Of a DNA stretch of 64,000 nucleotides, positions 8,653-17,934 are shown one piece after another; within the stretch, counting starts at the first letter, position 1; each line of letters begins with the position of its first letter. Source of the DNA: Bdellovibrio bacteriovorus (GTDB lineage: Bacteria; Bdellovibrionota; Bdellovibrionia; Bdellovibrionales; Bdellovibrionaceae); the NCBI RefSeq assembly GCF_001592735.1, contig NZ_LUKE01000001.1, forward strand, positions 372,001 through 436,000, given 5' to 3'. Under the pieces are notes generated by a model, which was given only the letters and a program-made list of their open reading frames with translations, had not been told where the DNA came from and made no database searches. Made by a program: the position numbers and the translations under genes.

Positions 8653-9402
8653 ATGAGTGAAGCGTTTAAAAAATTTCAGCTGGTCGTCTTAGAGTCCCCG
8701 ATCGAAAACTGGAGTGATCCAGCCGTGCAAAAATTATTTAACAAAATGGTGACCCTAAAAAAGAACGGTTATGAAAGCCGGTACTCCCAAGGCGTTTTAC
8801 CTGTGGACACTTCGGACTTTTTTGCCACGCACGTTTTACTGTGCGAAAAGAAAATCAATAACGATTTAAATCCTATCATGGGATATAAAACGGTGAGCTT
8901 AAGCAAGTGCTTGCAGTACAATCAAAACTTTCCGGGGCTGGGACTAGTTCAAAGTGCGAACGCCACCGAACATATTAGCGTCGTGAAAGACATCGTTCAG
9001 CGCTGCAGCCAAAACAATACGGGTCTTTCTTACCTCGGGTCTTGGACCATAGATCCTGAGTTCAAAAATCGATGTCCACAGGACGTTCACCTAAAAAGCG
9101 CATTTATCACCTTTTACCATCAGCTTTATCAAGAGCAGGGTATTAAGGAAGTACTTATCGGGGGAACTCTTCGCTTTAAGACCGAAAAGCTTTTTGCAGA
9201 ACTGGGCCACAGGCCTTTAAGCAAGGATGGCAAAGATCTATCGAATATTTTTGTGACTCATTTAGTGAAAGAGCCCGTCCTTGTAATGCACGCCACTCAG
9301 TTCCTGACGCCACCCACTTTGCAAACTAAAATTTGGCAGCAGATTTGGGATGAGCGACGGGTCCTAGGCTCGTCCTATGCAAAATTGAGATTGGCTGCGT
9401 GA
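8653..9402 (+). CDS. Putative acyltransferase-like protein (GNAT-type fold suspected)
   Basis: Encodes 249 residues with no signal peptide or membrane helix. The layout suggests a GNAT-like N-acyltransferase: an N-terminal stretch with VTLKKNGYESRY, a central strand YLGSWTIDPEFKNRC followed by a long helix, and IKEVLIGGTLRFKTEKLFAELGH. The match is by pattern only and is not secure. The ATG at 8653 has AGGAGA about eight bases upstream and was preferred to the longer frame from 8509, which reaches into the divergent regulatory interval. It diverges from the E1-like/PLP operon. Its last 28 bases overlap, head to head at the 3' ends, the gene ending at 9375. Confidence 0.6.
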   Translation: MSEAFKKFQLVVLESPIENWSDPAVQKLFNKMVTLKKNGYESRYSQGVLPVDTSDFFATHVLLCEKKINNDLNPIMGYKTVSLSKCLQYNQNFPGLGLVQSANATEHISVVKDIVQRCSQNNTGLSYLGSWTIDPEFKNRCPQDVHLKSAFITFYHQLYQEQGIKEVLIGGTLRFKTEKLFAELGHRPLSKDGKDLSNIFVTHLVKEPVLVMHATQFLTPPTLQTKIWQQIWDERRVLGSSYAKLRLAA

Positions 9403-10244
9403 TATAAAACACCTTTAGCAAAAGTAATTTCAAACACGCATGCCGGGGCCCCATGATGAACGCAGCAACGCTCTATCACTTTGGCGGGCGCTTCCCCACG
9501 ATACATCGGGGCTGAAGCCATCATCCCCGCCTTTAAAGAACAGATGTATTCATTGCCTAGATGGGTCGTTTCCATTTCCTGGGCCACATGCGGGTCCGAA
9601 GAGACTTCCAGTAAAGCTCCCTCTTCGTTCAATTTTAAAAAACGATAGCGACAGTTCTTTTCATAAAAGTTAAGACAGTCGCCCCACATGTGTTCGATCA
9701 CCTCTTTGGAGGTTTCTAACTCGGAATAAAATCTTCCTAAAAGAGTGTTCACGTTACCAGAATAGGAATACATCCCCATCGCAAAAAAATCCTTCGCGGT
9801 GAAATGGCGATGCCCCAAGTACGCCAACGCGTCGGTGATCACTTGCATGCTGATCGGAGCAAAAGGATCCGTCAGGATAGATTCACTTAAACCTAAGTGT
9901 TTCAGAACTTCGTAACGCAAGCGCCATCCGTGATTTCTTTCAATATATTCAAATGTAGTGATCGTGGTGCGACGGCGCCCGTAATTAGCCACGGCGTAGG
10001 CGTCGGGCATTTCCCACCGGCTTTTTTCTGATTGAATTTGTATAGAATGAAAATCGACTTTCCCCGTAATCACGGCGCGAGGATCAGAGTCAAAATATTC
10101 AGAAAGGCGCAGCAAGGCCTGTTCAGACAGCTGTTTTTTACCCGAGCGGACCATGACATAATCCCACCAAGTCAGCTGTAGCAAATCCTGCCACTGAGAA
10201 TCATCAATATCGGTCACGACGCGGAGACGTTCAAGTGTGTCCAT
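9375..10244 (-). CDS. HTH-like regulator with C-terminal V4R-like sensor region
   Basis: Encodes 289 residues. The N-terminal 60 residues (ending LSEYFDSDPRAV) resemble a Xre-like helix-turn-helix. The last 60 residues contain IERCCVHHGAPACVFEITF, the Cys-rich C-x-H-G-x-P-x-C-x-FEI pattern of V4R/heme-NO-binding-associated sensor domains. The central part is helical. A longer frame reaches 10283, but the ATG at 10244 has AGAAAG close upstream. The likely job is sensing a small molecule, metal or protein partner and regulating genes nearby, possibly the E1-like/PLP set. The domain names are pattern-based. Confidence 0.65.
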   Translation of the reverse strand: MDTLERLRVVTDIDDSQWQDLLQLTWWDYVMVRSGKKQLSEQALLRLSEYFDSDPRAVITGKVDFHSIQIQSEKSRWEMPDAYAVANYGRRRTTITTFEYIERNHGWRLRYEVLKHLGLSESILTDPFAPISMQVITDALAYLGHRHFTAKDFFAMGMYSYSGNVNTLLGRFYSELETSKEVIEHMWGDCLNFYEKNCRYRFLKLNEEGALLEVSSDPHVAQEMETTHLGNEYICSLKAGMMASAPMYRGEAPAKVIERCCVHHGAPACVFEITFAKGVLYHAANLNFA

Positions 10245-10374
10245 ATTTCTTTCTTTAAAGTTTGAGGACACCTTATATGGCAATTTAGAAATTAAAGAGA
10301 GTTTTATTTAATGAACAGGGGGATGATTATGGAAAAATAATGAAATTCTTCCAAATTTCCTCCCCCCAACTCCG

Positions 10375-13300
10375 CTAAACCACTGTTTCGTCGTGGCCAA
10401 AGATGCGGCGGTAATGCTTCATAAACCAGTTTTGAAAGCGGTCGACGTAAATGTGCAACGCGGGGATTACATATAACGTCAATAAGGTCGAACTGATGGT
10501 CCCCCCGATCACCACGATACCTAAGCTGGTACGTGACTTTGAGGCCTCATTTAAACCAATCGCCACGGGAACCATCCCGGCAATCAAAGCAAGACTTGTC
10601 ATAATAATCGGTCTTAAACGAGTTTCCCCGGCTTTCACCAGGGCTTCCTTCACATCAGCGCCATGACGTTGTTGTTCCGCCGCCGAGTCAATCAAAAGGA
10701 TCGAGTTCTTGGTCGCGAGTCCCATCAACATCACACAACCAATCATCGAAAATAAGTCAAAGCTTGAGCGAGTCACAAATAATGAAATAAAGGCCCCGCA
10801 AGCGGCCAGCGGAATCACCGACATAATTGTAAATGGCGTAATAAATGACCCATACAAGCTTGCCAAAACCAAGAAGATAAACATCACACCCAATCCTAAA
10901 GAGACCAGGATGTTTGTCATAAGTTCCGCAAAACGTTCGGCTTCCCCCACGAAGCTAAAGCTCACCCCCGCCGGAGGCTTAAGTTCCCCTTGGCTTAAAG
11001 TTTTAAGCTCACTAATCACGCCCCCAAGTCCTTTCCCACCAGGAGTGATATCGGCGGACAATTGAACGTAACGATTTCGATTTTCACGCAAGATCACCGA
11101 AGGACCTTGAGCTTCTTTTAAATTTGCCACATTGGCCAAAGGAACTAAGCGTTGGCTTAAGTTTGGAACCTTCAGAGTCGAAAACTGATTACGCAAATCA
11201 CGCTCTTCTGGACGAAGGCGGACACGCACGTCATAGTTCACTCCGTTTTCACGATAAATCGCTGGCGTTTGACCTTCGATCAAAGTACGAAGCTCCATCC
11301 CGATGCTGGTCAAGGTCACGCCTGAGGCTTGCGCGATATCACGTTTTAGCTGCACTTGGAATTCGGGCTTACCCGCACGATAACTGCTGTCGGGCTGAGA
11401 TAAGCTGGGATTGCTTTTTAAGTACGCCAACACTTTTTCCGAGTACTCAATCAGCTCCGTCATATTTTGCCCCACGATATTCACGTTGAACTGACGGCTG
11501 TTCTGCTGACCTGGATTGTCGGTGACAATCACGTTGTATTTTTCTAAACCTTTAAAGGCTTCACGAAGTTCGGCCTTCATCGCGGTGGTGTTCTTTGTCC
11601 GTTTTTTAGAGGGCACCAAACGCACAAACAGGCTGCCCTTATGGCTTTCTTGGTTGCCCGACCCAATCGTGGTTAAGATGTCTTCAACTTCAGGGAATTT
11701 GCGAGCCCGCTCTTCAAGCTGATGACCGACGTAGTCTGTCCCATCAAGACTGGCGCCCGGAGCTAACTCAAATTGCACATAGAACTCACCATTGTCTTGG
11801 GCCGGCAAGAAGGTAAACGGAACACGAGACGCAATAAAGATCGAGAAAATGAAAATTCCAATCGCGCCCACGATAGTTTTAATCGGATGACCCAAGGCCC
11901 ACCGCAAGGTCGTCACATAGCCTTTTTCCAACCACACTTGGAAGCGGTCAAAAGCCTTAAGCATATTATGATTCCAGCGCGCAAAACGATTCGTTGGTGG
12001 ATGATGAGAATGCGTCCCCGCCACATAAGCTGACAAAGCCGGAGCCACGAATAGACCGTCAAATAAGCTCACGATCATGGCAAAGCAGATGGTTAAACCA
12101 AACTGCTTAAAGAACTGACCCACGATGCCTTGAAGATTTCCGATCGGGCCAAAAACCGCCAAGATCGTCAGTGTTGTCGCCACAACCGCCAGGGTCACTT
12201 CATTGGTACCCACGACCGCCGCTTTTTTCGGTGACAACCCGGCCTCTAACTTACGGAAAATATTTTCCCTCACCACGATAGCATCGTCGACTAAAAGACC
12301 GACCACCAAGCTCATGGCCAACAAGCTCATGATATTGATCGAAAAGCCAAAGATCCCCATCACGATACAGGCCCCCAATAAAGAGTTCGGTAACGCAAAG
12401 CCCGTGATCAGGGTCGACTTCATACTTCCTAAGAAGAAATAAACCACGATGACTGTTAAAATGACCCCGAATAAAATCGACTCATAAACATCGTAAACGT
12501 TATCGCGGATTCTTTTACTGGTGTCTTGAATGACCTTCATCTCGGCTGGGATGTTTTTGCTTTTTAAGTCTTCATTGATTTTTAAGACTTTCGCGCGCAC
12601 ATCATCAGCCACTTTAACAGAGTTGGCGCCGGATTGACGAAAGACGCTAAATACCAATGATTTTTTGCCGTTCAAACGGCTGCGCGTTTTTTCATCCTCT
12701 AGCGTGTCTTGAATTTTCCCGACCGTCCCGATTGTGATCGGATGATACACGTCCGCCAGACGTAAAACCGTTCCGCCGATTTCGTCAATGGATTGATATT
12801 GTCCTAAGGTTCTAAATGAAAACTGCGTATTACCAACATCAATTTTACCCGCCGGAATGTTGCGTCCACCACTGCGTAAGGCTTCCGCGATACTTGTCGC
12901 CGATACGTCCGTACCATTTAAGCGGTCGCGGCTGAGACTGACATGGATTTCACGCTTACGTCCCCCGATAATATCAACCTGACCTACTTGATAGACCTGT
13001 TCGAATTGCGGTGAAATAGTTTCTTTGGCCAAATCATAAAGCTGGCCATCAGGAATATCTGACTGCAAAGCAATCGACATGATCGGCGCATCGGAAGGAC
13101 TGACCTTACGAATCACCGGCATATCCACATCATCCGGCAGATCCCGCAAAGCATTTTGAACTTTGGCGCGCACTTCTTGTTCGGCAAAGTTCAAATTGGT
13201 TTTAAGCGAGAACTCGATGATCAACATCGAAACGCTTTCCATGTTTTGCGAAGAAACTTTTTGCACCCCACTGATAGTGGCAACTTGATCTTCTAAAACT

Positions 13301-13494
13301 CGGGTGATTTCCGTTTCGATCTCTTGGGGACCAGCTCCCGAGTAGGTCGTGTAAACAACCACGGTCGGAAGACTCACGTCTGGATAAAGATCAATTGGGA
13401 GACTCTTTAATGACATCGTTCCCAGCGTAAGCATGAGAATCACTAAAGACATAATAAAAATAGGATGGCGTACGGATAATAAAGCTGGTGACAT
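10375..13494 (-). CDS. RND-family multidrug/metabolite efflux permease (HAE1/AcrB type)
   Basis: About 1040 residues, the full length for the family, with the usual two repeats of an N-terminal helix, a large periplasmic domain and a bundle of membrane helices. The first helix follows MSPALLSVRHPIFIMSL. The TM4 proton-relay signature LLVDDAIVVREN contains the conserved paired Asp. The frame continues upstream to a TTG at 13530. I favour the ATG at 13494 because it places the first helix as in other family members, though neither start has a convincing ribosome binding site. No membrane-fusion or outer-membrane partner lies beside it, so it must work with components encoded elsewhere. The substrate cannot be judged. 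Confidence 0.93.
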   Translation of the reverse strand: MSPALLSVRHPIFIMSLVILMLTLGTMSLKSLPIDLYPDVSLPTVVVYTTYSGAGPQEIETEITRVLEDQVATISGVQKVSSQNMESVSMLIIEFSLKTNLNFAEQEVRAKVQNALRDLPDDVDMPVIRKVSPSDAPIMSIALQSDIPDGQLYDLAKETISPQFEQVYQVGQVDIIGGRKREIHVSLSRDRLNGTDVSATSIAEALRSGGRNIPAGKIDVGNTQFSFRTLGQYQSIDEIGGTVLRLADVYHPITIGTVGKIQDTLEDEKTRSRLNGKKSLVFSVFRQSGANSVKVADDVRAKVLKINEDLKSKNIPAEMKVIQDTSKRIRDNVYDVYESILFGVILTVIVVYFFLGSMKSTLITGFALPNSLLGACIVMGIFGFSINIMSLLAMSLVVGLLVDDAIVVRENIFRKLEAGLSPKKAAVVGTNEVTLAVVATTLTILAVFGPIGNLQGIVGQFFKQFGLTICFAMIVSLFDGLFVAPALSAYVAGTHSHHPPTNRFARWNHNMLKAFDRFQVWLEKGYVTTLRWALGHPIKTIVGAIGIFIFSIFIASRVPFTFLPAQDNGEFYVQFELAPGASLDGTDYVGHQLEERARKFPEVEDILTTIGSGNQESHKGSLFVRLVPSKKRTKNTTAMKAELREAFKGLEKYNVIVTDNPGQQNSRQFNVNIVGQNMTELIEYSEKVLAYLKSNPSLSQPDSSYRAGKPEFQVQLKRDIAQASGVTLTSIGMELRTLIEGQTPAIYRENGVNYDVRVRLRPEERDLRNQFSTLKVPNLSQRLVPLANVANLKEAQGPSVILRENRNRYVQLSADITPGGKGLGGVISELKTLSQGELKPPAGVSFSFVGEAERFAELMTNILVSLGLGVMFIFLVLASLYGSFITPFTIMSVIPLAACGAFISLFVTRSSFDLFSMIGCVMLMGLATKNSILLIDSAAEQQRHGADVKEALVKAGETRLRPIIMTSLALIAGMVPVAIGLNEASKSRTSLGIVVIGGTISSTLLTLYVIPALHIYVDRFQNWFMKHYRRIFGHDETVV

Positions 13495-13566
13495 GGGCGG
13501 CAAACTAGCAGTTCGCACCAGTCCCGACAACAGAAGATAATTTCTGGCCCCGAATCAACCTGGCCA

Positions 13567-13602
13567 AAAGAAAACGGGAAAGGCCTCGCCCTTCCCGTTT
13601 TT
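13567..13602 (-). terminator. Terminator after the small Ser/Asn-rich protein gene
   Basis: AAAACGGGAA (13571-13580) pairs with TTCCCGTTTT (13592-13601) around a G/C-rich loop. On the minus strand the stem is followed by TTTTCTTTT. It also has T residues on the plus side and may work in both directions. It separates the 13637-13807 gene from the RND gene. Confidence 0.75.
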
Positions 13603-13636
13603 GACCAGATAAGTAATAGCGTTTCAAGCTAAGGGC

Positions 13637-13807
13637 TTATCTAAGTCCCGTTCTAGAGGAAGTTTTATTTAAATCGCTTTTAGACTGACTGCTGTTATTT
13701 TTATTAACCTCAGCGCCTTTTTCAAAACGACTTGAACTTTCTCTAGATGGTGTCTGTTGCGATGACTTATTTTCAAAGTCTTTGTTGGGGATATTTTGAT
13801 TTTTCAT
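13637..13807 (-). CDS. Small Ser/Asn/Lys-rich hydrophilic protein
   Basis: Encodes 56 residues, almost all polar (Ser, Asn, Lys, Gln, Glu, Arg), with no hydrophobic core, so it is probably disordered. AGGAGG lies about seven bases before the ATG at 13807, which is a stronger start than the ATG 30 bases further upstream. It has its own downstream terminator, which supports it as a real monocistronic gene. It resembles in composition small bacterial stress or DNA-associated proteins, but no family is recognised. Confidence 0.55.
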   Translation of the reverse strand: MKNQNIPNKDFENKSSQQTPSRESSSRFEKGAEVNKNNSSQSKSDLNKTSSRTGLR

Positions 13808-13984
13808 ACTATCCTCCTTAATCTCAACTAGCTTCATTTTACGCCGTTTTCACACCCGCAACAGCTTTTTTGGCCACCTTTGTTAAAAACCTGCATGCAA
13901 CAATGTGCCACGACAACAAAAGCGATTTTTCGTGAGTTCCATTTAAGCTTAGGCAGAATTTTTAAAAGAATATTTGGGGGGAAT

Positions 13985-14395
13985 ATGAAAACACTTTTAT
14001 TAGCTATGACCATGATCTGGGCGTCGTCGGCCCTGGCAACCGAAATCACGCCTGGCAATTTGATTGGAACCTATAAAGTTTCCGCCAGTGCATTGTTTAA
14101 ACAGTTTTATGGAAATATTTATGTTCAATCCACAAGCGACTTTGAATTCGAAAGGACCTATCCCGACGGTCGCAAAGAAGCCCGCTGCCAAGGGACTTAC
14201 ACCCTCACGGGCCCCGTAAATGCCCGAGTTCTGCAAGGTTACGGCACCTGTCCTGAGGACCGCCAAAAAAAGTTAGATTTTCGCATCGAGTTTAATAATA
14301 AAACCATGGAGGACCTTGAACGCGGAACCACCGTCCAAGTGCGATCCTCGCTTTCTGGCGGCGTCCGCGTAAATGCAACTGTGAAAAAGCAATAA
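13985..14395 (+). CDS. Small exported hypothetical protein
   Basis: A 136-residue protein with a signal peptide cleaved after SALA (about residue 18). The mature part looks like a small beta-barrel or sandwich: ITPGNLIGTYKVSA, then YPDGRKEARCQGTYTL, a Cys pair (CQGTYTLTG and GTCPEDRQ) that may form a disulfide, and an alternating polar/apolar C-terminus. The frame is open upstream to 13880, but the ATG at 13985 has GGGGGGA before it and begins the signal peptide. The next gene starts 50 bases downstream. Function is unknown. Confidence 0.75.
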   Translation: MKTLLLAMTMIWASSALATEITPGNLIGTYKVSASALFKQFYGNIYVQSTSDFEFERTYPDGRKEARCQGTYTLTGPVNARVLQGYGTCPEDRQKKLDFRIEFNNKTMEDLERGTTVQVRSSLSGGVRVNATVKKQ

Positions 14396-14445
14396 GACAG
14401 CAACGGACAGAGCGATCATAATCAAAGGATGACAAAGGAGATTCC

Positions 14446-14976
14446 ATGGAACTTGAAAGAGAACCCCAGCGAAAAACAACACCTCATTTACGCCCCAGCA
14501 CCAAACCATCCATCGCCGAAGAACGCACTTTAACGGCAAAATTTGATCGCGTCAGTTACGCCCGTGAGGCGACTTATGCCTTGGGAGCCATTTTTATCAC
14601 CATCGGATTGGTGGGTTTTGTCGTCGATAACTTATTGGCGGCGCATTTAAGTTATGCGCACAACTGGATCCATCTTATTTCTGGGATTGTCGCGATCACT
14701 TGTGCTTACTTGGGGCGTGCAGCGGCCCAGCGTTTCGCTTTAGGATTTGGAGCCTTTTATGGTCTGCTTGGAATTTTAGGGTTTGTCTTAGGAACTTCGG
14801 CCGAAGCTACGGTGGGTCACACCGGTCGAGATGCTTCCCTGTGGATCCTTTCCCCAGGGGTCCTAGAGCTAGGTACGTCTGATCATCTCTTGCATATAGG
14901 GTTTGCCGCCATCTTGCTCGCTTCAGCGCTGGTTCATCGCCAGCGCCGCAAAGATGAAGGCCTTATTTATCACTAA
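14446..14976 (+). CDS. DUF4383-like four-helix membrane protein
   Basis: Encodes 176 residues. After a hydrophilic 40-residue N-terminus there are four predicted membrane helices, starting near TYALGAIFITIGLVGFVVD, HNWIHLISGIVAITCAYLG, FALGFGAFYGLLGILGFVLG and DHLLHIGFAAILLASALVH. The arrangement and the NWIHLISGI motif match the DUF4383 family of integral membrane proteins, whose function is unknown. A good ribosome binding site (AAAGGAGA) precedes the ATG. The stop codon overlaps the stop of the converging trypsin-like gene by four bases. Confidence 0.8.
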   Translation: MELEREPQRKTTPHLRPSTKPSIAEERTLTAKFDRVSYAREATYALGAIFITIGLVGFVVDNLLAAHLSYAHNWIHLISGIVAITCAYLGRAAAQRFALGFGAFYGLLGILGFVLGTSAEATVGHTGRDASLWILSPGVLELGTSDHLLHIGFAAILLASALVHRQRRKDEGLIYH

Positions 14977-15866
14977 AGTTTCTTAAGATTAAAGCTGATC
15001 CAGTCACGGTAATAAGGAACATTTGTGTAAACGCCTACTTTATTGCACAACATGCTGCCGCGGCTGGTAACGCCGATAATAAAATACTGACCATTTTGTT
15101 CTAAGAAAATCGGCCCGCCAGAATCCCCACTGCAAGTCGCGCGGCCTTCAGACTCATCCAAACGAATTTCGCTGCGTACCACGTGCGCGATAGTCGCGTA
15201 AGTCTCTTGAAGCTCGCCGTCGCCAGACATGCTGAGCTCTTCACAGTCTTTGTAACCGTCATCACAAATCACATCCCCATTGGCGATGGCTTCTTTGAGA
15301 TTCTTCACCTTGCGCGCTTCAACAGGATAAGTCTTGACCGAAGTCACTCCGTAACCGGCCATGACGGCTTTCATTCCGGGGCGAACCGCTTTTGGATCTT
15401 GCAACATGACCGCCGGTTTGTAACCCGCTGGAGTTGTGCCTTTGAACTTGATCAATGCGATATCAGACCAATCAAACTCGTTTTCTTCTTGTTCGTCAGG
15501 ATTGTATTTTTCGTGGTATTTGAAATCCACCACGTCACGCATAAGCTCTGCTTTAATGTCAGGCTCTGAAGTTCCCATCACGGCCATGACGTCGGTTGCA
15601 AAGATGACTTGTAATTTATTGGGCTCAGAATCAAATACACAGTGTGCCGCAGTTAAAACGATGCCATCGGCAATCAAAGAACCCGTACAGATAGCCTCAT
15701 TCTTGGCGTCATAGATTCCCACGATGCTCTGAGCGATCGTCGTGCCTTCCGCGACCAAAGTCCCACCAATAATCCCTGTCGTTGGCTGAGATTCAACCTG
15801 ATTGTTCACCGAGCGCCCGCAAGCCGCCAATACCAAAGCCGCAACTGCAGCCAATAGAAAACGCAT
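14973..15866 (-). CDS. Trypsin-like serine protease lipoprotein
   Basis: A chymotrypsin-fold protease of 297 residues with a lipobox LVLAAC (Cys16), so it is expected to be anchored in a membrane facing the periplasm or outside. The mature chain begins near GIIGGT, the usual activation-site pattern. The catalytic triad is His75 (LTAAHC), Asp135 (DWSDIALIKF) and Ser249 (CSGDSGGP). Several Cys could form the family disulfides. The frame runs upstream to 15917, but the ATG at 15866 has GGGGGAG four bases before it. It converges with the DUF4383-like gene. The target is unknown; such proteases are abundant in predatory bacteria. Confidence 0.92.
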   Translation of the reverse strand: MRFLLAAVAALVLAACGRSVNNQVESQPTTGIIGGTLVAEGTTIAQSIVGIYDAKNEAICTGSLIADGIVLTAAHCVFDSEPNKLQVIFATDVMAVMGTSEPDIKAELMRDVVDFKYHEKYNPDEQEENEFDWSDIALIKFKGTTPAGYKPAVMLQDPKAVRPGMKAVMAGYGVTSVKTYPVEARKVKNLKEAIANGDVICDDGYKDCEELSMSGDGELQETYATIAHVVRSEIRLDESEGRATCSGDSGGPIFLEQNGQYFIIGVTSRGSMLCNKVGVYTNVPYYRDWISFNLKKL

Positions 15867-15990
15867 GTACTCCCCCATAGAGGAGGCTCTTATAGAAAAG
15901 ACCTTACACCCGGGCAATATTTTTTTAAAAAATCAGGGGGTCGGATGACATATTCTTGTCTTCTCCCTCTGAAAGCCTAAACTATCAGGT

Positions 15991-17538
15991 ATGAAAAACT
16001 TTTATCAAGAGGGTCCCCGACTCTCAAACACCTATCGCTCTGACAGTCTTTTGCAAAACTACCTCAAAAAACTTCTGCCGCCAGAGGCTCAGAAAAAAGC
16101 TCTTTCCCACTTAGACCATTTAGGCGAAAGGGCGGTCACGGACATGCTCAGCTGGGCCGAAGAAGCGGAAAGCTTCCCGCCACAACATGTCCCCTTTGAC
16201 CCTTGGGGCCGTCGTATTGACGACATCAAAACCTCGAATGGTTGGAAGGAGCTTGAAAAAGTCGCCGCCGAAGAGGGCATTGTCGCCACGGCCTATGACC
16301 GCGAGTTCGGATCCTTTTCCCGCGTCTATCAGATGGCCTTGCTTTACCTTTATTCACCGAGCTCTGCGATATTTTCGTGCCCGCTGGCAATGACTGACGG
16401 CGCTGCCCGGGCCATTGAGCTTTACGGCCCACCGGACTTAAAAGAACGAGCCCTTCCCCATTTGCTTTCTCGCGATCCTAAAAAGTTTTGGACGGCAGGA
16501 CAGTGGATGACCGAACGAACCGGCGGGTCGGATGTCAGTGGCACGTCCACCGATGCTCTGCCGTATTCCGAACCCAGTTTGTTTGGCGCGACCCATGCTT
16601 TGCACGGTACTAAATGGTTCACCTCGGCCACGACTTCACAAATGGCTTTGACCTTAGCGCGACCTGAAGGGGCCGTCGCCGGATCTAGGGGTTTAAGTCT
16701 GTTCTATCTTGAGCTACGTGATGCTTCAGAGCGTTTGAACAATATCCAGATTCACCGCCTGAAAGACAAATTAGGAACAAAGGCACTGCCAACGGCAGAG
16801 CTCAGCTTGCAAGGAACCCCGGCCCGCATTATTGGCGGCGAGGGTGAGGGCGTAAAACGCATCGCCAGTGTTCTGAATATCACACGTATTTACAATTCGA
16901 TCTGCGCCTTGGGACACATGCGCCGCGCTTTAGATTTGGCCACGGACTACTCTTATAAACGCAAAGCCTTCGGTAAAATCCTAATGGATCACCCGCTTCA
17001 CAAAGTGACGCTGCAAAATCTCGAAACAGAATTCCGTCGTTGTTTTGCGTTGTGCTTTCACGTGGCTCATTTATTGGGTCAAGAAGAGGTCGGTGAAATC
17101 TCCGCCGCCAATAAAGTTTTATTGCGCGCCCTCACCCCGGTTTTAAAACTTTATACGGCGAAAAAAGCGATTTTGATTTCAAGCGAAGTGGTTGAAATGT
17201 TTGGCGGAGCCGGGTATGTCGAAGACACCGGATTGCCTCGTCTATTGCGTGACGCTCAAGTTTTTGCCATCTGGGAAGGTACGACCAATGTGCTTTCATT
17301 AGACATGCTCAGAGCTTTCGAGCGCGATCAAGCTTTGCCGATTTTGATGGATTACTTTAAGAACTGCCAAGGCGCTAAAGAAGGCCATCCCGGATTTATG
17401 GCGCAGTGGAATTCCTTACAAAAGCTGTTGGGCTCGCTTTCCAAAGCCGCCCCGGAAGAATGGGAAACCCATGCTCGCAGCCTGGCTTTCGCGGTGGCTG
17501 ACACCCTCAGCGAAAACTTGATCGCATCCAACTTCTAA
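15991..17538 (+). CDS. Acyl-CoA dehydrogenase, AidB-like
   Basis: A 515-residue FAD flavoenzyme. The FAD/substrate motif WTAGQWMTERTGGSDVSG, RKAFGKILMDHPLHKVTL in the helical domain, and the C-terminal YVEDTGLPRLLRDAQ followed by IWEGTTNVLSLDMLR are typical of acyl-CoA dehydrogenases, closest in style to the AidB/long-form subgroup. It has an extra N-terminal region of about 100 residues as in that subgroup. The reaction is presumably alpha,beta-dehydrogenation of an acyl-CoA, but AidB-like members may bind DNA or act in alkylation stress. The start lacks a strong Shine-Dalgarno. The membrane-protein pair at 17545 follows after six bases and may be cotranscribed. Confidence 0.92.
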   Translation: MKNFYQEGPRLSNTYRSDSLLQNYLKKLLPPEAQKKALSHLDHLGERAVTDMLSWAEEAESFPPQHVPFDPWGRRIDDIKTSNGWKELEKVAAEEGIVATAYDREFGSFSRVYQMALLYLYSPSSAIFSCPLAMTDGAARAIELYGPPDLKERALPHLLSRDPKKFWTAGQWMTERTGGSDVSGTSTDALPYSEPSLFGATHALHGTKWFTSATTSQMALTLARPEGAVAGSRGLSLFYLELRDASERLNNIQIHRLKDKLGTKALPTAELSLQGTPARIIGGEGEGVKRIASVLNITRIYNSICALGHMRRALDLATDYSYKRKAFGKILMDHPLHKVTLQNLETEFRRCFALCFHVAHLLGQEEVGEISAANKVLLRALTPVLKLYTAKKAILISSEVVEMFGGAGYVEDTGLPRLLRDAQVFAIWEGTTNVLSLDMLRAFERDQALPILMDYFKNCQGAKEGHPGFMAQWNSLQKLLGSLSKAAPEEWETHARSLAFAVADTLSENLIASNF

Positions 17539-17544
17539 TTGTCC

Positions 17545-17934
17545 ATGAAGCAAGGATATGCACAACGCCTTGAGCTCTGGTGCTTGAAATTTATTTGTTT
17601 TTTGAGTGGTTGTTGGTTTTGCTTTTCGTTGCAAAACCATTTTCAAATGTCGGCCGTCTTGGCCGCCGCGATCACCGGTTTTTTGGGAAGTTTTTTACCC
17701 GACACCAAACGGATTGACGGCACTCACATTCACGCCACCATTTATATTGGAGCGTTCGTGGCCATGGGGTCGCAAGTCGTTAGCGCCGGGCCGTTGCAGA
17801 TTTTCCTCGTCTCTTTCATCGGCACCACCATTTATTTTTTGATCACGCCTTATTTAAAAGGTTTAGGGGGCCGCCTAGGTCTCATCGCGTTCATTTCATC
17901 CCTACTTGGGGTCGCGATGAGGTTTTGGCTATGA
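17545..17934 (+). CDS. Small multi-helix membrane protein, first of a tandem pair
   Basis: Encodes 129 residues with four hydrophobic segments and short loops: CLKFICFLSGCWFCFSL, MSAVLAAAITGFLGSFL, ATIYIGAFVAMGSQVV and LIAFISSLLGVAMRF. The motif GFLGSFLPDTKR and the later LITPYLKGLGGRLG are echoed in the next gene (GFFGATFVGMTDKSR and LIPLANGIGGGLG), suggesting divergent duplicates. The ATG at 17545 was preferred to the TTG two codons upstream. Its stop overlaps the next start in ATGA. No named family is recognised. Confidence 0.7.
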   Translation: MKQGYAQRLELWCLKFICFLSGCWFCFSLQNHFQMSAVLAAAITGFLGSFLPDTKRIDGTHIHATIYIGAFVAMGSQVVSAGPLQIFLVSFIGTTIYFLITPYLKGLGGRLGLIAFISSLLGVAMRFWL

